Below the pieces are notes generated by a model. That model saw only the letters and a list, made by a program, of their open reading frames with translations, was not told the origin of the DNA and did not search any database. From contig NZ_CP031747.1 in assembly GCF_005311025.1 (NCBI RefSeq), positions 2,292,954 through 2,356,953 of the forward strand: a stretch of DNA of 64,000 nt. The letters run 5' to 3'. Position numbers and translations under genes: made by a program. Numbering within the stretch: the stretch's first letter is position 1; every line of letters starts with the position of its first letter. This DNA comes from Alcaligenes faecalis. GTDB lineage: Bacteria; Pseudomonadota; Gammaproteobacteria; Burkholderiales; Burkholderiaceae_B. Below are positions 26,199 to 35,443 of this stretch, one piece after another.

Positions 26199-26813
26199 TC
26201 AGGCTTGTAGCCCGGCGCGGGTTTTCTGAAAGGGAATAAAGCCGGGCAAGGCCTCGATCTGGCGTAGCCAACTTTGAACGCAGGGGTAGCTGGACAAATC
26301 CACATTGCCTTCGGGGGCGCGTTCTACATAGCTGTACAGGGCAATGTCCGCAATCGTGGGCTCTTCTGTTCCGGTAATCCAGCGCTGGTCTTTCAGGCTG
26401 TGTTCCAGGGTCGCCAAGGTGGCATGGGCGCGAGTAATCACTTCTTCAGGGTTGAAGTTGGCGCCAAACACAGTCACCAATCGAGCTGCACAAGCGCCGT
26501 AGGCAATCTTGCCTGCGGCCACAGACAGCCAGCGTTGTACTTGCGCTTCCTGATAGGGATCGCTGGGCAGCCAGTGCGAGGGTCCGATCTTGCGGGCGAT
26601 ATAGACCAGAATTGCCAGCGAGTCGGCAATGATCCGGCCATCGTCATCCAGCACGGGAATTTCCCCAAAAGCATTCAAGGCTAGAAATTCTGCTCGCTTG
26701 TGCGCTTTGGCCGCCATGTCGACCTCGATCAACTCATGGGGCAAGCCGCTTAAAGACAGAAACAGGGCGGCGCGATGGGCGTGCCCGGACAGGGCGTAGT
26801 GATAGAGCTTCAT
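26199..26813 (-). CDS. Glutathione S-transferase
   Basis: This 204-residue protein has the thioredoxin-like N-terminal domain ([21 protein letters not shown], with the cis-Pro segment [23 protein letters not shown]) and an all-helical C-terminal domain with [17 protein letters not shown]. It conjugates glutathione to electrophiles. It is divergent from a LysR regulator at 26935 and upstream of the VOC gene. Confidence 0.92.
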   Translation of the reverse strand: MKLYHYALSGHAHRAALFLSLSGLPHELIEVDMAAKAHKRAEFLALNAFGEIPVLDDDGRIIADSLAILVYIARKIGPSHWLPSDPYQEAQVQRWLSVAAGKIAYGACAARLVTVFGANFNPEEVITRAHATLATLEHSLKDQRWITGTEEPTIADIALYSYVERAPEGNVDLSSYPCVQSWLRQIEALPGFIPFQKTRAGLQA

Positions 26814-26934
26814 GGCAGTTCACCAGTCATAAACAAGAGGTATTCATTCTGCTTTCTATGGCAGTACGAAACAATCGCCTAGAATTGCACTTCATTATTG
26901 CTATTCTTGAGCATAGTCTTTAAAGGCGGGGCGC

Positions 26935-27816
26935 ATGGACAGGCTGAAAACACTACGTACTTTTATCTGTGTGGCAGAGCAGGCCAGCTTTGCTGAAGCC
27001 GGGCGGCGCATGAATATGTCGCCCACTACGGTGTCGCGCACCATCGCGGCGCTGGAGGCCAGCTTGGGCGTGCAATTGCTGATGCGCACCACGCGCAGCG
27101 TGCGGCTGACGGAAGAGGGCAGCCTGTTTCTGGAGCGTTGTCGGGCGGGAATCGCCCAGATCGATCAGGCCGTGGAAAGCGTGCAGGGGAGTCGTTCTGA
27201 GCCCAGCGGTACCCTGACGGTAACGGCCCCGGTCATGTTCGGAAAAATGTATGTGATGCCGGTGGTTTTGGAGTTGTTGCGCCTGTATCCGCAATTGCAA
27301 ATCCGCCTGATCCTGCGCGACAGCTTGGTGCGATTGGTGGAGGAAGGGATTGACATAGCGGTCCGCATTGCCGACTTGCCGGACAGCTCCTTGCATGTGG
27401 TGCCGGTCGGAGAAGTTCGACGTGTTTTCAGCGCCAGTCCCGAGTATCTGGTGCGTAAAGGCCGACCGGCTTCATTGGTAGATTTACGGCATCACGATTT
27501 GATTTGGGTCGAGGATGAAGGCGGGCCGCATCGCGGTTGGGGGCTGGACGAAGTGCGCCGTGTGGGTGGTGTACCGCGCCTGTCTGTCAGCCATGTAGAT
27601 GCGGCAATTGCCGCAGCGGTGGATGGTCTGGGTGTGTTGCGCACCTTGTCTTACCAGGTAGCGGGCGAGATAGAGGCAGGGCGGCTGGTGCCTTTGCTGC
27701 GCGATGATGAGGCGCCTGCCTTGCCGGTGTCTTTACTGTTTGAAGGCGGGCGCAAACATCATCCCAATGTTCGCGCCTTTATTGAGGCCACCAAACGTTT
27801 TATGAAGCCGTTCTGA
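26935..27816 (+). CDS. LysR-family regulator (DsdC/PA0191-like group)
   Basis: This 293-residue protein opens MDRLKTLRTFICVAEQASFAEAGRRMNMSPTTVSRTIAALEASLGVQLLMRTTRSVRLTE in several short pieces typical of the large LysR subgroup that controls oxidoreductase and GST genes. It is divergent from the GST-VOC unit and is its probable regulator. Confidence 0.9.
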   Translation: MDRLKTLRTFICVAEQASFAEAGRRMNMSPTTVSRTIAALEASLGVQLLMRTTRSVRLTEEGSLFLERCRAGIAQIDQAVESVQGSRSEPSGTLTVTAPVMFGKMYVMPVVLELLRLYPQLQIRLILRDSLVRLVEEGIDIAVRIADLPDSSLHVVPVGEVRRVFSASPEYLVRKGRPASLVDLRHHDLIWVEDEGGPHRGWGLDEVRRVGGVPRLSVSHVDAAIAAAVDGLGVLRTLSYQVAGEIEAGRLVPLLRDDEAPALPVSLLFEGGRKHHPNVRAFIEATKRFMKPF

Positions 27817-27832
27817 TTCCGGGACGCCGGGT

Positions 27833-29455
27833 TTAGTTGGCTTGCAAATCCAGCGTGCTATCCAGGTGTATGCGTTCAAAGTCTGAAATCAGCACCTGAA
27901 TACGAATATTCCAGCTGGCCAGATGCGGCAGCTCGACATTACTCACTTCCCATTGATCCTGTCGCGTGAGTTCCGCCGGAAAGGTAATGGACTCCACCCC
28001 GGCTTGCGGGTTGCTGAAAATCACCTCCACTTCTTGAGCCTTCAGGGGACTGAAATCCGGCTCGTATAAAGAGACGGTCAGAATGGCGGGGTGCTGGGTG
28101 GAGGCCGGGATGTACAACAGATCTGCCATACCGGCTTCGGTATGAATATGGCTGGAAACGCTGGGTGGAACTAGTTGGGCCAGGGCGCGCGGGGGCGGGG
28201 TGAAGCGCCATAATGCGGCCACGGCCAGGATCAGCACCGCCAACACATATTCCAGACGAACCACACGTCGCAGAGCCTGTCGGGCATCGCTACGCTGTTG
28301 CAAGACGGCTTGAGTCAGACGATAGCGGTTGTAGGCTCCCAAACCCAGCAAGAGCAGGACCAGAATCAGCTTGGCACTGAGCACTTGTCCATATCGGCTT
28401 TCCCAGAGCGAAGCGAGTTGATCGAATTGCACGTAGATCAGCGCGGCTCCGCTCAGGACCAGAACCAGCAGGACAGCGGGAATCCAGCGCGAGAACAGCG
28501 TCAGCAAGCGGGAGTCCTGAGCATGCTGAAGTGCATAAACCAAAGGCAGGAAGGAACCAATCCACAGTGTCAGCGCCACGACATGCAGCCAGACACTGGG
28601 CCGAGATAGCCAGACGGGATCTGCTGTGCTGGCATGTCCGCTGGACGCCAGGGAAGCTCCCAGAAGAATCAGCGCCAAAGCAGCCAGCCATTTCTGGCTA
28701 GCGGAGTGTGTCGCTTTCCAGGATAAGGCGGCACAGGCCAGAGCTAGCCAGCCCAGCAGCACCGCCAGGCCCATGGAGGTCGATGCAGCCGTTTGCCAGG
28801 CGGCCGTGCCGAACAGGGCGGACAGAGGCAAGTCCAAGGCATCGACACCCACCAAGCCCAGGTTCAGCAATAAGGCGACGGCCCCTAAAGTCAGCATGCG
28901 TGGCGCGATATGAGCTTGACTCGCTGATGTGTTGTTTGATGCTGGAGCCAGGGCGCGGTAGACCACCCAAGCTATCCCCGTAAACAGGCCCACATAGCCC
29001 AGAAGTCGGGCAAGCCAGATCAGTCCATTTCTGAGGGGATTGCTGTGGGTGCTGTCCACCAGATTTGAGCTGGGCGCCCCAATGGAAAACGTCAGCGTTC
29101 CGCCTACGGGATGGCCGTCAGCAGAAATAACCCGCCAGCTCAGCCCGTACGTGCCTTCGGTTTCCATGGGCGGCAAGGCCAGTTCCAGTCGCTGGTCTTG
29201 TGTCAGAACGTCCTCCAGCTCCTTGGAGGAACCATCCGGACGAATCAACTTCATCAGCAAGGGCGATACGGTCTCATTGAAACTCAGGCTGGCTGTACTG
29301 GGAGCCTGGGCCAGCACCGTGCCGCTATCGGGTTTGCTGGCGACCAAGGAGGCATGGGCATACAGCACCGGCGCCCAGGCCAGCAACGGCAAGGCAAGCA
29401 GTAGCACGAGCAGTGGGTGGCAAGCTGCCTGCCTACGCAGGGTATGCATTTGCAT
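27833..29455 (-). CDS. CopC-CopD fusion, copper import/resistance protein
   Basis: This 540-residue protein is a fusion. After a signal peptide the CopC domain starts at HASLVASKPDSGTVL (about 32-125) with the N-terminal His used for copper binding, and contains WRVISADGHPVGG. The CopD part follows with about eight membrane segments (about 150-430) and a C-terminal periplasmic domain that resembles the YtkA-like fold. CopCD is thought to carry copper across the periplasm and inner membrane. It ends an operon with DUF1775 and DUF2946 genes, the usual copper set. Confidence 0.9.
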   Translation of the reverse strand: MQMHTLRRQAACHPLLVLLLALPLLAWAPVLYAHASLVASKPDSGTVLAQAPSTASLSFNETVSPLLMKLIRPDGSSKELEDVLTQDQRLELALPPMETEGTYGLSWRVISADGHPVGGTLTFSIGAPSSNLVDSTHSNPLRNGLIWLARLLGYVGLFTGIAWVVYRALAPASNNTSASQAHIAPRMLTLGAVALLLNLGLVGVDALDLPLSALFGTAAWQTAASTSMGLAVLLGWLALACAALSWKATHSASQKWLAALALILLGASLASSGHASTADPVWLSRPSVWLHVVALTLWIGSFLPLVYALQHAQDSRLLTLFSRWIPAVLLVLVLSGAALIYVQFDQLASLWESRYGQVLSAKLILVLLLLGLGAYNRYRLTQAVLQQRSDARQALRRVVRLEYVLAVLILAVAALWRFTPPPRALAQLVPPSVSSHIHTEAGMADLLYIPASTQHPAILTVSLYEPDFSPLKAQEVEVIFSNPQAGVESITFPAELTRQDQWEVSNVELPHLASWNIRIQVLISDFERIHLDSTLDLQAN

Positions 29456-29468
29456 AAGATCTCCTTCA

Positions 29469-29492
29469 GGCTGATGCCCAAAGGCATCAGCC
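29469..29492 (-). terminator. Strong intercistronic hairpin
   Basis: GGCTGATGCC-CAAA-GGCATCAGCC is a perfect 10-bp stem with a four-base loop between the DUF1775 gene and copCD. It lacks a T run, so it is more likely an mRNA-stability or partial-attenuation element than a full terminator. Confidence 0.5.
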
Positions 29493-29502
29493 GCCTGGGT
29501 GT

Positions 29503-30039
29503 TTAAGGCTTGGGCAAGAGTTGCAGCGCAGGAGCAGGGGCGTCGGAATGGTCAGCCGCTTCCTTGGTGCCCGGAGCTGCTTGATCAATCCAGCGCTCCA
29601 CGCCTTGTTCGCATTCCTGAACAACCGGGAAGTAGAGCGTGCTATTGGGCTTGAGCTCATCGGCCAGGTAGCTGATGAACACGAACTCGTCATAGTGCTC
29701 GTCCTGCAAAGGGCCGCCAGCCCAGACCACTTCCTGAACACCGGAACTGACCTTGGCACCCCAACGCGTGTAAGCCTGCTTGTAGTCACCTTTTACTGTT
29801 TCCAGAGTCCAGCCTGCTTTGGGTTGTGGTTTGACACCGACCACACCTTCAGGAATACGGACACGGATTTTGGTGGTGGCAGAGCCTTTGCAGCCATGCG
29901 GTACGGACAGAACCGCCTTGTAGCTGCTGCCCACCGGGGCTTGCTTGGTTTGCAGGGAAACGTGTGCCACAGCGGAAGAGGCGAACAGCACAGCAGCCAT
30001 GCCCAGAGTGGCACGGAAAGACGTAGAAGAAATCGACAT
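29503..30039 (-). CDS. YcnI/DUF1775-family periplasmic copper-binding protein
   Basis: This 178-residue protein has a signal peptide ending AVA followed by HVSLQTKQAPVGSSY; the exposed N-terminal His is the known copper ligand of the YcnI family. The domain includes GSATTKIRVRIPEGVVGVKPQPKAGW, the family core. It is upstream of copCD and presumably hands copper to, or takes it from, that protein in the periplasm. Confidence 0.9.
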   Translation of the reverse strand: MSISSTSFRATLGMAAVLFASSAVAHVSLQTKQAPVGSSYKAVLSVPHGCKGSATTKIRVRIPEGVVGVKPQPKAGWTLETVKGDYKQAYTRWGAKVSSGVQEVVWAGGPLQDEHYDEFVFISYLADELKPNSTLYFPVVQECEQGVERWIDQAAPGTKEAADHSDAPAPALQLLPKP

Positions 30040-30090
30040 TGAAAACCTCGGCTAGATAAAAAAGAGAAACCGTCAAAGGACGGGAACACA

Positions 30091-30516
30091 TCAAGCGAGG
30101 AATAAAGGCGGGGCGCGTGAACCTAAAGGAGGGCCTTGTGCCGGCAGCGGTGGCAGGGTTTGATTGCTCTGGGCTAACAAAACCGGCCGGTACCTGATCA
30201 GGCTGATCAGAACAGGCGCATCCAGGGTCGGCAACAAGGCGGGGGAGGCCGCGATACCAAAGGGGCAGTCCTGTTGATTGTGATGCGTATCGGAATCCGC
30301 CTGGCCATCCTGGCCGACCAGATCAATCCAGAGCGTATTGGCAGCATTGCCAGCCGTACAGAAGGTAATGGCAAAGCCATTGTCTTGTCCTGAGCGGGTA
30401 GGCATGTAGCCTGCCGGGACGATGGCGCGACAGACGTAGGTCAGCAGAGCCAGGCAAAACAGAAGTTGCCAAACTCGGATTTCGCGGGAAACGAAACGGG
30501 GACCCAGGGCGCGCAT
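30091..30516 (-). CDS. DUF2946-type membrane-anchored protein of copper operon
   Basis: This 141-residue protein has one N-terminal membrane segment, the PAGYMPTR piece that is typical of DUF2946, a Cys/His-poor middle with FCTAGN and HHNQQDCPFG, and the C-terminal GSRAPP motif. DUF2946 proteins often accompany copper or heme-copper genes. The function is not known. It is the first gene of the DUF2946-DUF1775-copCD unit. Confidence 0.75.
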   Translation of the reverse strand: MRALGPRFVSREIRVWQLLFCLALLTYVCRAIVPAGYMPTRSGQDNGFAITFCTAGNAANTLWIDLVGQDGQADSDTHHNQQDCPFGIAASPALLPTLDAPVLISLIRYRPVLLAQSNQTLPPLPAQGPPLGSRAPPLFLA

Positions 30517-30683
30517 GCGGAAAAGTATATTACAAAAGTGGGGGCCGACTGATGAGGCATTCGCCAGTTATCTGGCACCAAACTACACGTGGATCTTGAT
30601 CTTGATCTGGCTGGTTTATCTTTGTCTTTGTTCCTGATCCTGCCGCCCACCTTGGTATTAGTGCTGCTTCTGACTTGGCAGTT

Positions 30684-31091
30684 TCACTCCCTACGTTTCT
30701 TTATTGCAGCCACCGCCACCTGGGTCGCCACCGTCAAGGGTTCTGGCAGTTGATCCAATGTAAACCAGTCCATGCCGCTGTGCTTTTCAGGCTCCTGCAC
30801 CACGGCCTGGCCGGTGAAGGATTTGACCAAATAAACTGGCGCCACCCAGTGCTCGCCCTTGTCGGCATCAATCTGGTTCACATTGACCAGTAGCTCCAGA
30901 GTCTCCAAACGCAAACCCACTTCTTCCATAATCTCCCGTGTAACGGCTTGCTCCAGGGTTTCCAGCCAGTCCACTTTGCCGCCCGGTATCCCCCAGTGCT
31001 CAGCTTCTGGTGCACGCACACGCTTGAGCAGCAGGATTTTGTCGTTTTGCATAATGACTGCACCGCAGCCAACTCGTATGGTTTCGTCCAT
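30684..31091 (-). CDS. NUDIX hydrolase, MutT-like
   Basis: This 135-residue protein has the NUDIX box GGKVDWLETLEQAVTREIMEEVG (about 38-60) and a short MutT-like fold. It probably hydrolyses a nucleoside diphosphate derivative; related proteins act as CTP or dNTP pyrophosphatases. It appears to be a single-gene unit. Confidence 0.87.
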   Translation of the reverse strand: MDETIRVGCGAVIMQNDKILLLKRVRAPEAEHWGIPGGKVDWLETLEQAVTREIMEEVGLRLETLELLVNVNQIDADKGEHWVAPVYLVKSFTGQAVVQEPEKHSGMDWFTLDQLPEPLTVATQVAVAAIKKRRE

Positions 31092-31146
31092 GTCTACATC
31101 TCTAGTTTTTAAAAGGGCGTCAAGTGGCCTCGAGCGTCAATGACAC

Positions 31147-31179
31147 ATAAAAAAAGCCGCGAACATAGTGGGCGGCTTT
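31147..31179 (-). terminator. Rho-independent terminator after the GST gene
   Basis: AAAGCCGC and GCGGCTTT form an 8-bp stem; on the minus strand it is followed by a run of T residues, ending the GST gene at 31203. Confidence 0.88.
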
Positions 31180-31202
31180 GGTCAGCTAAGGCAAAGTACC
31201 GC

Positions 31203-31823
31203 TTAAGGGAAACCGGCACATTGCTTTATAAAGGCAGGCCGCGCGGCCAGGCGGTGGTAGTAGTCTTCGACTGCCTTGAGTACCGGGCGATCAAACGGCG
31301 TATTCAGCCAGCGGTGAATGGACAGGCCCAGAATGATATCGGCCAGGGTGAATTCCGTTCCGGCGGCATAGGCCTGGGTCTGCGCCAAGTGTTTTTCCAA
31401 AATTCCCATTACCTGGGTCCAGGCAGCCAAGGATGCCTGAACCTGTGCGGCGTCCTGATGCTTGGGCGATTGACGCACCAAACTCCAGAACGCATATGTC
31501 CAGGTCGGGTTCAGCTCGGAGGCCTGCCAGTCCAGCCACTGATCCACCTTGGCTCTTTGCCAGGCATCTTGCGGATACAAGGCCGTCGGTGCCTGGCGGT
31601 TGGCCAGATAACGCACAATGGTATGGGATTCCCACAGCACACGTTCCCCATCCAGCAGGACGGGGATTTTTGCGTTGGGGTTCAGCGCACGGAATTCGTC
31701 CGTGTTGACGTCCTTGAAGCCTATGCCCCAATCCTGCCGCTCAAATTCCAGATTCAGCTCCGCGCAGGTCCACATGACTTTGCGTACATTGATGGAGGAT
31801 TCTCTGCCAAGAATAGTCAGCAT
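31203..31823 (-). CDS. Glutathione S-transferase
   Basis: This 206-residue protein begins MLTILGRESSINVRKVMWTCAELNLEFER, contains the cis-Pro and ESHTIVRYLANR elements of the glutathione-binding domain, and ends in the helical domain with FTLADIILGLSIHRW. Ser in RESSIN is the likely catalytic residue (theta or YfcG-like group). It lies in the same direction as the ClpP-like gene 21 bases upstream. Confidence 0.92.
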   Translation of the reverse strand: MLTILGRESSINVRKVMWTCAELNLEFERQDWGIGFKDVNTDEFRALNPNAKIPVLLDGERVLWESHTIVRYLANRQAPTALYPQDAWQRAKVDQWLDWQASELNPTWTYAFWSLVRQSPKHQDAAQVQASLAAWTQVMGILEKHLAQTQAYAAGTEFTLADIILGLSIHRWLNTPFDRPVLKAVEDYYHRLAARPAFIKQCAGFP

Positions 31824-31844
31824 GATGGGGCCCTCAAATGGTCA

Positions 31845-32447
31845 TTACTTGCTGGCAGGCAGCAGTTCGTCACGGCGTTCGATAATGCGTGAGATCAGGC
31901 CATATTCAATGGCTTCCTCGGCACTCATCCATTTGTCGCGCTCGATATCGTCACGCACACGCTCGATAGGCTGGCCGGTTTCACGGGCAATTACCTGGGC
32001 GATACGTTCACGCGCTTTCATGATTTCCTGGGCTTGAATGGCCATATCGCTGGCCTGACCACCGGCGCCACCGCTGGGTTGGTGAATCAGAAAACGGGTT
32101 TGAGGCAGGCACACACGACGCTCGCGGGCGGCACCCAGGAACAGGTGGGTAGCAGCACTGCCCACCCAGCCGGTACCCACCATGGTGACGGGCGAGGAAA
32201 TAAAACGCACCACATCATGGATGGCATCGCCCGATTCCAGGTGACCACCCGGCGAGGACACGATCATGGTGATAGGGGCGGTGGATTCGGCATCCAGCGC
32301 CAGCAGCTTGCGCACGGTTTCCGAGGCGAGCTTATCCGTGATGGCGCCAAAGACCAGCACAGTACGGGCGCGGAAGGCTTTTTCTTCCAGAAAGGCGCTG
32401 TCTTGAGGGCTGGTATCAGAGCGAGTTTCTTTTTCTTGGCCAAGCAT
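31845..32447 (-). CDS. ClpP-like protease subunit
   Basis: This 200-residue protein has the ClpP serine-protease fold: ITMIVSSPGGHLESGDAIHDV for the substrate strand, the catalytic Ser in GTGWVGSAATHLFLG, the His in FLIHQPSGGAGG and the Asp in IERDKWMSAEEAIEYGL. The Ser neighbourhood differs from the usual GQAASMGA of housekeeping ClpP, so it is probably a second, specialised copy. The ATG at 32447 has GGAG seven bases upstream; the longer frame to 32603 lacks support. No clpX or clpA is next to it. Confidence 0.88.
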   Translation of the reverse strand: MLGQEKETRSDTSPQDSAFLEEKAFRARTVLVFGAITDKLASETVRKLLALDAESTAPITMIVSSPGGHLESGDAIHDVVRFISSPVTMVGTGWVGSAATHLFLGAARERRVCLPQTRFLIHQPSGGAGGQASDMAIQAQEIMKARERIAQVIARETGQPIERVRDDIERDKWMSAEEAIEYGLISRIIERRDELLPASK

Positions 32448-32901
32448 GGGGAAAGACTCCAAGGGATAAGTATTCTGTCTGCTAAGGAAAATCGATTGCT
32501 CGACTATATCCCGACTGATGGTCAACCGGGCTTTCACTTGGCAATTTTTGTGGTTTTTTTTGTCCGCGCTGGGGGCGCAATAGGGCGCAACGCAAGCAGA
32601 CAAAGCAAATGCAGGGCGGTCTGCCCCGCAAGTTCATATAGTCTCATGCTTGTTAAGTGTTTGATCCAGGGAATAAGACCTTATCGCCCTGTCTCCTGGA
32701 GCAGCATCACGGGAAGGGCTGATCTACACGCGGCCGCTGGGCCTTGAGACCTGCCACAGAACCCCGATACCTCATTGAAAACGCTTCTTTCAACAGTGGC
32801 ACGACGCTCCCTGTCACTAAAAAAGATACCTGTCGCTTCAGGCGCTTGATGCTAAAAAGGGACGGCACCCGATCAGCCGCCGAGGTCGAAGAAGTCCTTG
32901 C
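32448..32901. other. Intergenic region without a visible gene
   Basis: About 450 bases separate the ClpP-like gene from the end of the Slam gene. The part nearest 32448 should carry the ClpP promoter. I see no supported ORF, RNA gene or clear terminator in the rest. Confidence 0.4.
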
Positions 32902-34389
32902 TTAAAAACGCTTTTCCAGCTTCAGCGCGACTTCGGTTTGCTTGTATTTGAAAGCCCAGTCGATATTGCTGTTGTTGAAAGTGTGCTTCACATACAAATT
33001 GGGTGTAATGCCTTTGAACGCAAAGCGCGGCATGCCTACGTTCAGGATATAAATCTGCTGACGGTCCTTGCGCAGCCCGCCCAGGAACAAGTCCTCGGCA
33101 TCGTGACGGGTCTGCCGGTACAGGGCCGTGGCATTGATATTGAAACCCGCATCAAAGGCCCTGTAAATTCCCAGGTTTGCCATATAGCTGCGGCTTTGCG
33201 CGGTTTGCTGAGACTGCAGATTACGGGTGTAATTCAGGCCCCCGTAGACCACGGTTTTGGCATCAATCAGATACGAGCCGTACAAGCCTATCTGGTTCTC
33301 TTTGACGCCTTCAAAGTACTGCCGTAAATCGCCTTTGTAGGACAGGCTCTTGTGCTGGGCATTCACGCCTACTTGCAGCCTGTCGCTAAGATTGTGCTTC
33401 CAGTCCACGCGCCCGCCCCAGGACTGATAGCTGGTGCGACGGTTGGTGTAATTGTTCTCGAACAAGGGCGTAATCGACAGATCGTTTTTAGCGTCCTGAT
33501 AGTTGTAGCCCGCGTAAATAATGCTGGTGTTGTCGCTGTAATAAATATTCTTGGGCTCGGCTTCCTTGTGCTTGTCGTACAGATTGCCGTAGCTCAGGCC
33601 GCGCAGTAGTAGGTTGTGGTTGCCGCTTAGCTGGAAACGCCGGTTCAAGGTCAGGTCGTAGACCATGGCGGTGGATTTGACCGGGTCCGGCATCTTGCGC
33701 ACTGACGGAAAGCACCCAAAGAAATAGCAGGTAAAGAAGGTGTCTTGCTGGCCGTTTTCTTTGTTGATATTGCTGTTGTAGCCCAAGCCAATCGAGGCGG
33801 AACCGTGCCAGGCATTGCGGTCCTGCAAGGCACCCTGGAAGCCTTCAATTACGGGCCGTACTTCATCAGGAATACCGGCAGAGGAAATCTGGCTGAACAG
33901 CTCCTTGGCTTCGCTGGATTGATAGTCCTCGAACAACAGGCGGGCCAGTTCCAGCTTGACGCGCATCATATTGGGATCGCTTTCCTGAGCCTGGCGCAGC
34001 TTGCTGATCGCCAGGCTGTGATTGTCTTTGCTACGGGCCACCATCCCTTGAGCCATCAGCACCAGGGCAGGGTTGTGGCCGGGCAGCTCCTGATATTTTT
34101 CTACAAACTGATCCACCTTGGCCCACTGCTGCAGATTGATGGCGACATAAATGGCCGGTTCCAGATCGGTCAGCGTGGCATCGACGCTATAGGTTGTGCC
34201 GTTGATGGTGATCAGGGCCGACGGGTCCACATCGGGCGGGGTTTCTTCCACTAAATGGGAGCGTTCGCGTTCGTTCAGATTGCGGTCGATTTGATTCAGA
34301 AGTCGGCGCGTATCGTCGTCGTTGGCTTGCACCGCGCTGGATGCCATGGCCAGCAGCAGGCACAAAAGGGGAAGGGCTCGCCCATGCAT
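32902..34389 (-). CDS. Slam-type (type XI) outer-membrane translocator
   Basis: This 495-residue protein has a signal peptide ending AVQA, an N-terminal TPR region (about 70-190, with LAISKLRQAQESDPNMMRVKLELARLLFE) and a C-terminal 14-strand barrel (about 205-495) starting WHGSASIGLGYNSNIN and ending KLEKRF with the terminal Phe of outer-membrane proteins. This is the Slam (DUF560) layout. Slam proteins move surface lipoproteins or soluble haemophores across the outer membrane. The gene directly upstream encodes a hemophilin-like protein, the expected cargo. Confidence 0.88.
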   Translation of the reverse strand: MHGRALPLLCLLLAMASSAVQANDDDTRRLLNQIDRNLNERERSHLVEETPPDVDPSALITINGTTYSVDATLTDLEPAIYVAINLQQWAKVDQFVEKYQELPGHNPALVLMAQGMVARSKDNHSLAISKLRQAQESDPNMMRVKLELARLLFEDYQSSEAKELFSQISSAGIPDEVRPVIEGFQGALQDRNAWHGSASIGLGYNSNINKENGQQDTFFTCYFFGCFPSVRKMPDPVKSTAMVYDLTLNRRFQLSGNHNLLLRGLSYGNLYDKHKEAEPKNIYYSDNTSIIYAGYNYQDAKNDLSITPLFENNYTNRRTSYQSWGGRVDWKHNLSDRLQVGVNAQHKSLSYKGDLRQYFEGVKENQIGLYGSYLIDAKTVVYGGLNYTRNLQSQQTAQSRSYMANLGIYRAFDAGFNINATALYRQTRHDAEDLFLGGLRKDRQQIYILNVGMPRFAFKGITPNLYVKHTFNNSNIDWAFKYKQTEVALKLEKRF

Positions 34390-34438
34390 GAATGAAAACC
34401 TTGCAAGAAAAAGGGGAGATGGACGCAGGGTCCGGAGA

Positions 34439-34471
34439 GAAAGGGGATCGAGCGTGTCGATCCCTTTTTCT
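34439..34471 (-). terminator. Intercistronic hairpin between hemophilin-like and Slam genes
   Basis: AAGGGGATCGA and TCGATCCCTTTTT pair around a short loop. On the minus strand the stem is followed by CTTTCTC, a weak T tract, so some transcripts could continue into the Slam gene. This would give more cargo than translocator. Confidence 0.6.
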
Positions 34472-34503
34472 TATGGCAAAACTAGCGTGTTGTCAGAGGC
34501 GGA

Positions 34504-35379
34504 TTACTGCTTGGCACCGCCGAAGGCCATGTCTTTAGTGCCACCAGGGGTGTTGTAGTAAATACCAGCCAGCGCATCAGCGGCAGCGCCGTAGAACTGA
34601 CCGCGGATTTTGGAAGAATCGGCAAGATCTTGGGCGAAGGTACCGTTGGAGCTAATGGTTGTGCCATTGAAGAGTACGGTGCCGACCAAGCCTGTCAACG
34701 TACCTGAGCCGCCAGCGTAGTTAGCGGTCAGGGTACCTTTGGAGATACCAGCCTGGGTGCCGGGGTTGTATTGGTTGACACCTACAACGTCGTACTTGGC
34801 ATTGACCAGGTTAGGCATGGCTGTGGTTGGGTTTTCGCCGGTGTAGAACACCGTGCGGTCAGCATGGCTCAGGTTCAGATCCGTGCTGCTTGCTGGGGGT
34901 GTGCCGGCTATGCGGGGAGCCCACTCACCAAAATACACTTCCTGGCCGGAAACCTTGGCAACTACTTCGCCACCGAAGTGGGGGTAGCCTGGCAGAGGAT
35001 TGTTCAGTTGGCGATAGGCGTAAATTTGAGTGCCTGCTCCTACACCGCTGGTGATGGTATGGCGCCATGTTTCAGCAATGTTTGTTCCTAACGGCATTTG
35101 AATATATCCATTGCCATCAGAACCACCCAGCACTTGATTGGTTTGCCAAAGAGGACCGCTTTTGAAGCTCACCACTCCTGATTGTTTGGTGGCGTCATAA
35201 GGGTCAGTACCTGGCATGGAGATACCAGCTTCGCCCTGAGCCATCATCGTGGACGGCTTATCCGCCACTACAAATGCTTTCGAGGAGCCACCCGCGACGG
35301 GGGCAGCGAAGCTGCTGGCGGAGGCCAGCAGGAAAGCCGAAACAATAGCCAGTTTTTGTACATTCAGACTTGCTTTCAT
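34504..35379 (-). CDS. Secreted hemophilin-like (Slam-dependent) heme-binding protein
   Basis: This 291-residue protein has a cleavable signal peptide ending SSFA-AP and no lipobox Cys, so it is soluble. The N-terminal half includes VYFGEWAPR and DRTVFYTGEN. The C-terminal part has the eight-strand barrel pattern of the TbpB-like/hemophilin handle, with KGTLTANYAGG...GTLTG and the final GQFYGAAADALAGIYYN. This layout fits HphA-type haemophores exported by Slam. Its neighbours, a Slam and a large TonB receptor, complete the system. GGAG before the ATG at 35379 supports that start. Heme as ligand is inferred from the family. Confidence 0.78.
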   Translation of the reverse strand: MKASLNVQKLAIVSAFLLASASSFAAPVAGGSSKAFVVADKPSTMMAQGEAGISMPGTDPYDATKQSGVVSFKSGPLWQTNQVLGGSDGNGYIQMPLGTNIAETWRHTITSGVGAGTQIYAYRQLNNPLPGYPHFGGEVVAKVSGQEVYFGEWAPRIAGTPPASSTDLNLSHADRTVFYTGENPTTAMPNLVNAKYDVVGVNQYNPGTQAGISKGTLTANYAGGSGTLTGLVGTVLFNGTTISSNGTFAQDLADSSKIRGQFYGAAADALAGIYYNTPGGTKDMAFGGAKQ

Positions 35380-35443
35380 TACGAACTCCATTAAGTGAAG
35401 AAAAAGGGCGTTTTTACGAAAACGACCAAAAAAACCGATTAAC

